Positions 9,448 to 16,835 of a DNA stretch of 64,000 nt are shown here, one piece after another. The stretch is from the NCBI RefSeq assembly GCF_003463065.1, contig NZ_QSCM01000009.1:453-64452 (forward strand), given 5' to 3'. Position 1 is the stretch's first letter. Every line of letters starts with the position of its first letter. The stretch comes from Blautia sp. OF03-15BH (GTDB lineage: Bacteria > Bacillota > Clostridia > Lachnospirales > Lachnospiraceae). Below the pieces are notes generated by a model, which worked only from the letters and a program-made list of their open reading frames with translations, was not told where the DNA came from and searched no databases. The position numbers were made by a program, and so were the translations under genes.

Positions 9448-9476
9448 AGTATTAAGTGGGGAAAAGGGTCCTGCAA
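9448..9476 (-). promoter_or_regulatory. Possible kdp operon promoter with palindrome
   Basis: Minus-strand TTGCAG (9471-9476) and AATACT (9448-9453) are spaced by 17 bases, a fair but not strong sigma-A match. The -10 box lies inside a near-palindrome, CTTAAAGTATTAAG (9443-9456), which could be an operator. The rest of the 9402-9713 gap holds no other gene I can support. Confidence 0.35.
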
Positions 9477-9629
9477 TCGAAACTAAGATTGTATAAGTTT
9501 TTATAAAAAAAGAGACAGCCCCGGAGGTGAGGACTGACTCAGCCATATTATGATTCTATACAGCAAACTCTTGTTTTTGATGTAGGAATGAATGTAATTC
9601 TATAATGTAGCGCTTATCATTGTTTTAAA

Positions 9630-9725
9630 ATCGGTATAATCATACCTCTGTACAAGCATGATAAGGTTATTCCTTTGCAAGAATCGGAACGATACAATAT
9701 TGTTGAGGTGAACGATTATACCGAT
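9630..9725. repeat. 12-bp inverted repeat ahead of the XRE regulator
   Basis: ATCGGTATAATC at 9630-9641 and its exact reverse complement GATTATACCGAT at 9714-9725 are separated by 72 bases. The right arm overlaps the likely translation start of the XRE regulator. This is consistent with an autoregulatory operator pair or a looping site. Function is inferred. Confidence 0.6.
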
Positions 9726-9741
9726 TGACGATTTAACCGCT

Positions 9742-10074
9742 TTGGGCCAAATAATGCGGAAGGCCCGAAAGGAAAAGGACCTGACACAGCAGGAACTTTC
9801 AGACCTAAGCCATGTTTCTGTAAAGCAAATCGCCAATATCGAAAAGGGAAAAATGAATCCTTCTTATTGGATTTTAAGAGCATTGGCAAAGGTCCTGCAC
9901 ATCTCTTTAGATACGCTTATAAATCCAGATATTTCTCTGGAAGATGAAGGTGTCAATCAGATAAAAATGCTTTATTCCAGCTGTCCGCCAGAAATGCGTG
10001 ACACCCTGCTGCATCACACCCAGGAAACGGTGAAAGAACTGACAGAGTTGTCCGAGAAATTTGAAACGAATTAA
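9742..10074 (+). CDS. XRE-family helix-turn-helix regulator
   Basis: A 110-residue regulator. The N-terminal Cro/CI-type helix-turn-helix is clear (LTQQELSDLSHVSVKQIANIEKGKMNPS, residues about 14-41). The rest is a short helical C-terminal part. No ATG precedes the domain. The in-frame TTG at 9742 lacks a nearby Shine-Dalgarno sequence. GAGGTG at 9704-9709 instead points to a non-standard ATT (9715) or ATA (9718) start, which would add 8-9 residues reading IPIDDLTAL. It is transcribed toward the relaxase fragment and away from kdp. Genes of this kind are common regulators on integrative elements. Confidence 0.8.
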   Translation: MGQIMRKARKEKDLTQQELSDLSHVSVKQIANIEKGKMNPSYWILRALAKVLHISLDTLINPDISLEDEGVNQIKMLYSSCPPEMRDTLLHHTQETVKELTELSEKFETN

Positions 10075-10116
10075 GCCAGTGAGTGAAATTTAACGATTCT
10101 CTCACTGGTTCTTTTC
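10075..10116 (+). terminator. Intrinsic terminator of the XRE gene
   Basis: CCAGTGAG (10076-10083) pairs with CTCACTGG (10101-10108) and is followed by TTCTTTTC. It sits directly after the stop codon. Confidence 0.75.
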
Positions 10117-10921
10117 AATTTCGGAGAAAAGGGGTATGTGCTTTCTTCCCTAAGAGAACTGCCCGCAAATCTTCCAATCCATATTCTTCGCCCAAACTGT
10201 CCATGCGGGCGGCTTTCTCCCAACCAGAGAGCTTCAGTCGATACGATTTTCCGCGCTTTGAGACTTCACAACCATACTCTTGCAACAGCTTCAGCAGTTC
10301 TTCAAAGTCAGCAGGACTTTGTGATAATGCGTTGTCAATCGCTACACGAAGCAGCTCTCGGTGAGAGGGCTTTGCCTGATCGCCCAGCCATTTGTTATAG
10401 CTCTTTCCGTGAGGTTTCGGATTCTCTACAATGGACAGTCCATTCTCAATACAGATGGTGTCACTTAGCCGACGAACCGCCTTGGTGCTGCCCCAAAAGT
10501 TTCGGAATTTCCGGTCATATTCTAAGCTGACCAATGGCCAGATAATGTGATTATGAATGTGCGACTTGTCTATGTGAGTGCAGACTACAAAGGCATGATT
10601 GCCTTTAGTAAAACGCTTTGCAAATTCTACGCCCAGCCGGTTTGCTTCTTCCGGGGTAATCTCACCGGGGCGGAAGGACTGGCGCACATGATAGGCAATC
10701 ACATCATCCGCGCCACGCACTCGTCCGGTAGCGGCAATGTACTGCCGCTTTGCCAGAAGGATTTCCGCATCCGCAGTCCGGCTGTCACACATATAGCCGG
10801 TAATGAGCCTGCCGTTATCTGTTTTCTTTGGATTGGCCACATAGTCGATGATGTCACTGATCGCCCGGCTCTCTGTGCGGCCCTTGCCGACATGAAGCGG
10901 CATGATTCTTGTAGTTGCCAT
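10115..10921 (-). pseudogene. MobA/MobL-type relaxase, C-terminally truncated
   Basis: The protein begins MATTRIMPLHVGKGRT at the ATG at 10921, with AGGAGG upstream. This is the usual start of Firmicute conjugative relaxases that nick DNA at the transfer origin. The three-histidine metal site is visible in HIDKSHIHNHIIW (about residues 115-127). The frame stops after 268 residues in GKKAHTPFLRN. Full-length relatives run roughly 450-550 residues, so the C-terminal half has been lost at a junction near 10130. The N-terminal relaxase fold may still be complete. Together with the downstream remnants it marks this region as a decayed mobile element. Confidence 0.8.
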
Positions 10922-11021
10922 AATGCTTCCTCCTCTCCAAACACAAAAGCTGCCACCCAACGAATTTTTATCGTCGAAGTAACAGCTTTCTGTCATTATA
11001 CACACCTTTGTAATGGTGCTT

Positions 11022-11524
11022 TTATGTTCTTTTACTATTCAAAAATTCAACCAGCTCATAGACTGTCGTTACCGGATTACTGTCTCGGCAGATCACAGCA
11101 ACCTGATCTCTGGTTAATCTCTCCACTCGTTCTTTTGCGTACTGAATAGCTTCTGGCTGGTGTTCCTGCAATTCTTCAAAAACATCCACACTTTTTCCGT
11201 AATTTTCCAAATATCCTTTGTTTTTCAAGATGTCAATTACCGTAGCGGAATCTTTCAAATATCCATTCCGTTTTTCAAAATGGAGCAGATACCAATATTC
11301 AAATGCCGGATTGGAATATGCGATTTTGTACCCATGCTTCTCCGAATAGGAAATTGCAGCTTGAAGCTCAGAGTCTTTATTATCATCACAGTCAAATACA
11401 CACCAAAGCTGAGCTCCGTCTTTCGGATAATAATCTGCTTGGGAGATCAGAGATTTTGCGTGTTTCACCAAATGTTCCGCCGCTTAACTTTGTTCGGATC
11501 GTACTCTTTTCGCATCTTGTTCAT
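11022..11524 (-). pseudogene. RloB-like protein remnant, internal deletion and frameshift
   Basis: The downstream frame (from about 11471) gives about 149 residues matching the C-terminal part of RloB proteins: LWCVFDCDDN, NPAFEYWYLLHFE. The proper start is the ATG at 11524, overlapping the stop of the upstream ATPase remnant in TGATG. That frame reads MNKMRKEYDPNKVKRRNIW and then hits a stop at about 11467. The usual N-terminal segment (VLIVCEGEKTE-like) is missing and the two parts are out of frame. This indicates an internal deletion. RloB pairs with an AAA ATPase in putative anti-phage systems. Confidence 0.7.
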
Positions 11525-11740
11525 CAGGCGTCACCTCCGATAAAAGGGATTGCGCCAAACCGTCCCTGAAGATAACCCTTACGCACATTTTCTCCTTTTC
11601 TTGGAGAGAAAGATGCCAACGAGTAAAGCTCTGTTGCACAAGTCTCATCGTTTTTTTCAGCAAACCAAATCTGATCTCTACGGAAGAAATTCAGGTCGAG
11701 CAGCATTTCGTCATGTGTTGTAAAAATCAGCTGCGCTCCC
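11524..11740 (-). pseudogene. AAA-family ATPase remnant (RloA-like partner), C-terminus only
   Basis: About 70 C-terminal residues are left: GAQLIFTTHDEMLLDLN is the end of the ATPase core (the H-loop region), and GRFGAIPFIGGD is the conserved tail seen in AAA ATPases paired with RloB. The gene is cut exactly where the repeat beginning at 11740 starts, so its N-terminal 80-90 percent is gone. It is translationally coupled (TGATG) to the RloB remnant. The pair is the leftover of a two-gene defence-like module. Confidence 0.7.
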
Positions 11741-11785
11741 TGAGAGTGCCAAATCACCCTCAAAAATACCCCCGAAATTGCTCTC
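11740..11785. repeat. Element-end repeat A, left copy
   Basis: A 46-bp segment starting CTGAGAGTGCC and ending in TTGCTCTC. It recurs as a 47-bp segment at 22487-22533 with one extra A. It interrupts the AAA ATPase remnant and directly abuts repeat B. It is interpreted as the end of an integrative element. Confidence 0.75.
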
Positions 11786-11818
11786 CGTTTAGGTATAAGA
11801 AAACCCCGGAAAACCTTG
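11786..11818. repeat. 33-bp direct repeat B, left copy (probable att site)
   Basis: It begins CGTTTAGGTATAAG and runs through AAAACCCCGGAAAA to CCTTG. The identical 33 bp occur at 22664-22696, where they form half of the rpsI terminator hairpin. Here only the half-hairpin is present and unrelated sequence follows. This is the pattern left by site-specific integration next to rpsI. Confidence 0.75.
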
Positions 11819-12008
11819 GCTTAACAGTGATAAGGAAGTAATTCTTATTTTTACTGTTGGCTGACAGATTCGGGTGTGCAGGGCAACCGTAAGGCTGCAA
11901 AAGCTGTCTGTTTCCAACAGAAACAGACAGCTTTTAATTTGCGTTGAAAGCATCTCGCTGTTTTCTCTCGAGCGGGGCGGTCTTCCCACGGACCGCCCCG
12001 CGAAACCG

Positions 12009-14060
12009 TTACGGCTCGATGATGTTGAAGGGGTTGGCTCCGGTGATCGGGAACTGGTTCATATTCTCCATCATCAGCGTCAGCAGCTCTGCGCTGCCCT
12101 TGACCTTGACGGCCTGTGTAACCGTTTCCTGATTGTTGGTCAGGATCGCAAACAGCGCATTCTTCGGGCAGGTAATAGACACGTCCGCATCATCAGACAA
12201 TGTATCCGCATAGACCAGCAGCACACCATTCTTCACGCGGAGCATGTGCTGTTCGCCCACGTCAGGCAGGATCACGTTCATGGTGAAGTCGCGGTCAGCC
12301 AGCGCCTGCTTGTCCATGACAATGGCCATATAGTCAAACAGCATGGGCGCGGAGAGGGCCTTGACCATGTCGCCGGTAGATTTGGTGGAAGCGGTGAAAT
12401 TGGCGTTTCCATGGCGCAGCTCCTGCGCGGCGGTCAGATATTCGTTGCGCCACGGACCGGACTCCGCCTGATACCCCAGCTGCTCCAGTGCATCGGCGCA
12501 CAGAAGCCGTGCATCGGTGTTCGTCGGGTCGGCAAAGACGATGGTATTTGTGACCTCGGCGACCCACTGATATTCACCCTTGTCAAAATCCGCCTTTGCC
12601 ATTTGCAGGACATTATCAACATCCCCCAGGTACTCCACCCATTTTTTTGCGCTGTCGCTTGGCATGAGGTGGTTCAGGTTGACAGGGTTGCTGTCATACC
12701 AGCCCATGAACTTCTGGTAGACCGCCTTGGCGTTGTGGGCGACCGTCCCGTAGTACTGGCGGGTGTACCAGATTTTATTGAGCGCCTCCGGCAGCTCGAT
12801 CATGTTGGAGATCTCGTCGCTGGTGTAGCCCTGATTGATATAGGTCAGAGTCTGGTCGTTGATGAACTTATACACGGCAGCCGTGTTGACCATGTAGTCG
12901 TTCACCACGTTGTTTCCCCAGTGCGGCCAGTTGTGGGACTGGAAGGTGACCTCCGCGTCCTTGCCGTAAAGGGAAATGGCCTCGGTGATATAGCTTGCCC
13001 ATGCCGCGCCGTCGCGCACCTCCGCGCCGCGCAGCGTGTAGAGATTGTGGAGCGTGCCGGTGCAGTTTTCCGCCATCCACAGCGCCTTGTACTGGGGCAG
13101 CCACGTGTTCATTTCGGCGGGCGCTTCCGTACCCGGCGTGAGCTGGAACTCCAGCTCCACACCGTCGATCGTCAGCTTTTCGCCAGACTGCGTGATTTCA
13201 TAGCTGGGCGTCATGAACGAGACCGTTCCGGTGGACTGTCCCATGCCGATGCCCTGCGCCAGCTTGCCGGTCACGCCGGGGGTCAGAAGGATGCCATACT
13301 GATAATTGCTGCGGCGGCCCATACCCTTACCGGCGTAGACATTTTCCTTCACGGAGTGCTCCGTGAAGCCCACAGGCGTGATCACGGGGATCTTGCCGCT
13401 GGCGAGCTGATCTTCAATAGAAAGTGTCTCGTCTGCCTTATCCTCTTTCGCCATCACGCCGGCGATGCCGCCAAAATGGTCGACGTGGGAATGAGAGATG
13501 ATGACGGCCTTGACCGGGAATTTACCAAGATTCTTTTCGATCAGCTGCATGGCAGCCTGACTGCACTCCACGCTCATCAGCGTATCAAAGACGATCCAGC
13601 CGGTATCGCCCTTGACAACGGTGAGGTTTGCCATGTCATAGCCGCGGACCTGATAGATGCCATCCGTCACTTCAAAAAGGCCATAAGCGTGGTTGTTCTT
13701 CGTGTTCTCCCAGAGACTTGGATTTACGCTGTCAGGCGCTTTTTCGTAATCGTCCAGGAACGCATAGGCTTCCTGACTCCAGAGGATCTTCCCATCCTCG
13801 TCCTTTAGTTCCAGTGTTTCCGGCGCTTCGATCAGTCCATGGGTGGCGAATTCATATTCCTGCTTATCATCGAAGTCAAGTTCATCGTAGATGGCGGCAT
13901 TTGCCTTTGCCGTAAAGTCTGTGGCGGGCTTGACATCGGCAGTCAGACCCAGGTCTGCCTTTTCCGCGCCCGGCTCTTTGCGCCCATCCTGCGCACAGCC
14001 GACGCAGGACAGCAATAGTACCGATGTAAGAAGCATTGCTGCAATACGTTTCATAGCCAT
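12009..14060 (-). CDS. Exported type III (metallo-beta-lactamase fold) alkyl sulfatase, lipoprotein
   Basis: A 683-residue protein resembling SdsA1/YjcS alkyl sulfatases, which cleave linear alkyl sulfates such as dodecyl sulfate to alcohol and sulfate with two zinc ions. The lipoprotein signal ends at Cys22 (CVGC). The metal-binding motif HSHVDH is at residues 190-195. Later family signatures are AENCTGTLHNLYTLRGA and QSHNWPHWG. The final part (about residue 560 on) resembles the SCP2-like lipid-binding domain of the family. The full length matches the family. It lies 14 bases after a DUF1254 lipoprotein gene. The natural substrate here is unknown; a sulfated lipid, bile compound or detergent is possible. 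Confidence 0.9.
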   Translation of the reverse strand: MAMKRIAAMLLTSVLLLSCVGCAQDGRKEPGAEKADLGLTADVKPATDFTAKANAAIYDELDFDDKQEYEFATHGLIEAPETLELKDEDGKILWSQEAYAFLDDYEKAPDSVNPSLWENTKNNHAYGLFEVTDGIYQVRGYDMANLTVVKGDTGWIVFDTLMSVECSQAAMQLIEKNLGKFPVKAVIISHSHVDHFGGIAGVMAKEDKADETLSIEDQLASGKIPVITPVGFTEHSVKENVYAGKGMGRRSNYQYGILLTPGVTGKLAQGIGMGQSTGTVSFMTPSYEITQSGEKLTIDGVELEFQLTPGTEAPAEMNTWLPQYKALWMAENCTGTLHNLYTLRGAEVRDGAAWASYITEAISLYGKDAEVTFQSHNWPHWGNNVVNDYMVNTAAVYKFINDQTLTYINQGYTSDEISNMIELPEALNKIWYTRQYYGTVAHNAKAVYQKFMGWYDSNPVNLNHLMPSDSAKKWVEYLGDVDNVLQMAKADFDKGEYQWVAEVTNTIVFADPTNTDARLLCADALEQLGYQAESGPWRNEYLTAAQELRHGNANFTASTKSTGDMVKALSAPMLFDYMAIVMDKQALADRDFTMNVILPDVGEQHMLRVKNGVLLVYADTLSDDADVSITCPKNALFAILTNNQETVTQAVKVKGSAELLTLMMENMNQFPITGANPFNIIEP

Positions 14061-14074
14061 TCTTTTCCATCTCC

Positions 14075-15457
14075 TTATTGTTCGCGGATAACAGGTGGCT
14101 GCCAGCTATCCAGTGCTGTCATATCCGGTACATAGATCCGCATGAACAGATGAAATTCCCCATCGGAAACAGGCAGCCAGTTAGAGGTGTCTTTCGGTGC
14201 ATCCTTGGACAGGATAATATCCAATGTGCCGTCCGCATTCAGCTTGAAGTCGGAGCGGTCGTTGATGCAGTAGCGGTCGATGGAATTGTCAATGAGGAAA
14301 TCATCCTCTCCGTAGGCGGTCACGGACCAGAAGCCGCCCTCCAGCGTGGGAGGAAGGGTTTCAAAGTGGAGTGTATACTTCTTTTCTCCGGTCAGCGCTG
14401 CGCCGGTCTCATCCACCGCTGTCTTGGGATAGATTGCCACGTCCACGGTGTTGGCGCCAAGCCCCACCAGCGCTACCATCGCGCGGTAGGTATACTCCGT
14501 GCCGAAGTCGCCGATGGGCTTGCCGTAATAGATCCACTGACCGAGTTTTTGCGCATACTTCGCGCCGTCGGCGGCAAGCGTGGCGCGAAGCCCCTGAAGC
14601 ATCTGCGTCCAGCGCTCGGCAGCTCCTTCGCCCAGGAGGGCGGCGTCGAAGGTCTTACCCGCGCCCACGTTGATGGCGGAGAGTTTCTTCAGCAGTTCCT
14701 CATCCGCATCGGCGGGCGGGTTGACCTGCATCAGAGCGTTCGCCGTATTGAAAAACTCTGCTGGCGTCATGGAAAGCACCTTGTTCACGGGAACAAAGTC
14801 ATTTTCCTCTTTATAAGCTCCCTGCGGTGCGGTATACTCGCCTCCTTGTACATAAGCCGAAAGAGGCAGGAGCTGCATCTGCTCCTGAATGGCATAGACA
14901 TTGGGCAGATCCTCGTTCCCAGACAGCACCGTGCGGGTGATCGACCACATCGTTGCGGTGGGCACGTCCACGCGCGTCACACCGTCGGGCAGCTCGCCCT
15001 CCCAGCCGGGAAGCGCAATGACATAAGCACCCGCCTTGTCCAGCACGGCGGCGGTGTTCGTCCACGCATCCAGAAGCTGTACATTGCAGAAGCGATCCGT
15101 TTCCGGCAGGACGTAGACCATAGGCTCTGTGCTGATGTCAAGCCATGCCTGCGAATAGACGGTATCGACGTTCGGCGTCACGACGGTGCGGAAAGAGGCG
15201 TCCGCCAGCTTTTTTGCATGGTTGAACTGATTGATGGGCGCACGGCCAGTCATGGTCCCGTCCGTATTGGTCGATAATGTTTTGGTTGCGTCGGTCAGCA
15301 CCAGCGGGAACGCATAGATGTATGCCTCGCTGACCGTTTCCCACACGGTTTCAGTATCCAATGTATCCGGCTGCGTTTTTTCGGCAGAGCAGGCGGAAAG
15401 AAGCCCGCAGGAAAGCGTCGTAAGCAGCGATAGTAGAATTGCAAGTATCTTTTTCAT
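14075..15457 (-). CDS. DUF1254/DUF1214 domain lipoprotein
   Basis: A 460-residue protein with a lipoprotein signal ending at Cys23 (LLSAC). The N-terminal DUF1254 region includes RAPINQFNHAKKLAD and TVVTPNVDTVYSQAWLDIS. The C-terminal DUF1214 region includes GGFWSVTAYGEDDFLIDN. Proteins with this pair of domains are widespread, exported and without a settled biochemical role. It is the first gene of a two-gene unit with the alkyl sulfatase (14-base gap), so the two are likely expressed together at the cell surface. A function connected with sulfated or hydrophobic compounds is inference from this pairing. Confidence 0.88.
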   Translation of the reverse strand: MKKILAILLSLLTTLSCGLLSACSAEKTQPDTLDTETVWETVSEAYIYAFPLVLTDATKTLSTNTDGTMTGRAPINQFNHAKKLADASFRTVVTPNVDTVYSQAWLDISTEPMVYVLPETDRFCNVQLLDAWTNTAAVLDKAGAYVIALPGWEGELPDGVTRVDVPTATMWSITRTVLSGNEDLPNVYAIQEQMQLLPLSAYVQGGEYTAPQGAYKEENDFVPVNKVLSMTPAEFFNTANALMQVNPPADADEELLKKLSAINVGAGKTFDAALLGEGAAERWTQMLQGLRATLAADGAKYAQKLGQWIYYGKPIGDFGTEYTYRAMVALVGLGANTVDVAIYPKTAVDETGAALTGEKKYTLHFETLPPTLEGGFWSVTAYGEDDFLIDNSIDRYCINDRSDFKLNADGTLDIILSKDAPKDTSNWLPVSDGEFHLFMRIYVPDMTALDSWQPPVIREQ

Positions 15458-15551
15458 GTTGTCCTCCTATGATTCTTTTCTGTTTTGGTCATCTCCTCGG
15501 AACGGTTTGTGCGTATGGATTAACTATGAAGTCGTTTGTGATTTTCTCTTT

Positions 15552-15563
15552 ATAGTAAACTAT
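15552..15563. promoter_or_regulatory. Small palindrome between tetR and the DUF1254 gene
   Basis: ATAGT-AA-ACTAT lies at the end of the tetR frame and upstream of the DUF1254-alkyl sulfatase unit. It could be a TetR-type operator for that unit, but it is short and AT-rich and no good promoter pairs with it. Confidence 0.25.
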
Positions 15564-16135
15564 CGATTATTCCGCCCCTTTCTTTCTGCAAGCCTTGAAA
15601 GCTCTTTTTTGACCGCTTCGATTTGTGGGTCAAACAGCGCTCGCTCGGCAAAGATCATATAATTGTTGATGGCGAGGATCGACAGATGAACGAACGGCGC
15701 AACCTCTTCGTCGGTGCAGCCGAGGATCTCCGCAATCCTACCCGTGTAATAAGGGTATCTTGCCGCAAGCCGCACAAGTGAAGGTTTTACCTTTTCTCCG
15801 TATTCGCGCGACACACATACGCCGACCAGAAAGCGCATGGTAGGCGACATTTTATCCGCCAGCTCACCGAGATGATCCATCATGCTTTGGATGTCACTAA
15901 TATCTTCAAACACGATGCCAAACGCAGCTTTTTCAATTCGACTGATCGCTTCCTCGGCACAGGCAAGAACGATTTCCTCTTTGGTGGAGAAGTAATAGTA
16001 GATGCCGCCGTTTTGCAGCTTTGCCGCCTTACAGAGATCCTTTGTGGTGGTAACGGTCAGCCCTTTTTCGACAAAGCAGCCAAGGCAGACGCCTACAAGC
16101 TCCTGTCTCTTTTCAGCTTTCTTTTCTTCCCGCAA
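15560..16135 (-). CDS. TetR-family transcriptional regulator
   Basis: A 191-residue regulator. The N-terminal TetR helix-turn-helix reads TTTKDLCKAAKLQNGGIYYYFSTKEE (about residues 25-50). The C-terminal ligand-binding domain is helical. The start is the TTG at 16135 with GGGGGG upstream; the longer frame to 16249 would be atypical. It lies about 100 bases upstream of the DUF1254-alkyl sulfatase pair on the same strand and is the obvious candidate to control them in response to a substrate. That link is inferred from position. Confidence 0.88.
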   Translation of the reverse strand: MREEKKAEKRQELVGVCLGCFVEKGLTVTTTKDLCKAAKLQNGGIYYYFSTKEEIVLACAEEAISRIEKAAFGIVFEDISDIQSMMDHLGELADKMSPTMRFLVGVCVSREYGEKVKPSLVRLAARYPYYTGRIAEILGCTDEEVAPFVHLSILAINNYMIFAERALFDPQIEAVKKELSRLAERKGRNNR

Positions 16136-16245
16136 AACACAATCCCCCCATTTCTGTGCATTATCCAGTTTTTCTCGTAATAAGATATCAGACTTTACAA
16201 AATAAATCAAGCGATTGCTTGAATAAGAGTTATAGATTTTTAGGA

Positions 16246-16485
16246 TCACAATGCCTGATCAAACATCACAACAGCCTTTTTCAGCAGCCGCACCTTCGGC
16301 AAGCTCTGGATGTACCGAATCGCCGTCCTTGCAAAGATATTGGACTTTATCGTGTCCCACTCCGCCAGCCAGACGATCTCCGCTGTGCCGGTTGCAAAGT
16401 CAAATCTGATCTCTCCCCATTCGCCGCCGCTGTCTACCTGATATAGGTAGACAGCGGCGGCTATTTTTTGTTCCTTTTGCGGCAT
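16246..16485 (-). CDS. Small hypothetical protein, copy 1 of a duplicated gene
   Basis: A 79-residue protein containing GEWGEIRFDFATGTAEIV and TAIRYIQSLP. A diverged, N-terminally truncated copy with the same pattern lies at 21536-21745. I do not recognise the family. The gene overlaps the preceding short frame (ending 16461) by 25 bases. Such short paired genes are common on plasmids and integrative elements. Confidence 0.5.
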   Translation of the reverse strand: MPQKEQKIAAAVYLYQVDSGGEWGEIRFDFATGTAEIVWLAEWDTIKSNIFARTAIRYIQSLPKVRLLKKAVVMFDQAL

Positions 16486-16664
16486 TCGGTCTGCTTCAGC
16501 GTCACGGTATGGACAAGCCTGCTTTCAAGCAGCTTCATGCGCAGCTTGTCAAGCGTCCGCCGGTAGAATCGCTCCGCGCCACTTGCGGTTGTACCCTCGA
16601 AATCCACCGCCAAGTCCTCAAAGGTAGACTGCGTGGACAAAGGGCTGACGCGTCCACAGGTCAT
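16461..16664 (-). CDS. Small hypothetical protein, possibly 5'-truncated
   Basis: The frame from the ATG at 16664 gives 67 residues. It remains open upstream to about 16750 (reading HVKKENQQIRATVGGESLC before the Met) without an ordinary start codon. The true protein may therefore begin further up at an ATT, or the gene may have lost its 5' end. It contains FEDLAVDFEGTTASGAERFY. No family recognised. It overlaps and probably pairs with the downstream 79-residue gene. Confidence 0.4.
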   Translation of the reverse strand: MTCGRVSPLSTQSTFEDLAVDFEGTTASGAERFYRRTLDKLRMKLLESRLVHTVTLKQTECRKRNKK

Positions 16665-16835
16665 GCAGAGGCTTTCGCCGCCGACAGTTGCTCTGATCTG
16701 CTGGTTTTCCTTCTTGACATGAACAATGCTCCCTTCGTGATTGACAGTGTTTTTATTTCACTATCTCTCATAAAGGGAGCATATCAATCAGAAACGGGGG
16801 TGATTTTGTAGTTTTTTGACAGCCTTCCTTGAGTC

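Noticed and set aside
11874..13808. 644-codon open frame on the plus strand
   Set aside because: It is the antisense shadow of the alkyl sulfatase gene, long only because that gene is GC-rich with few stops in the complementary frame.
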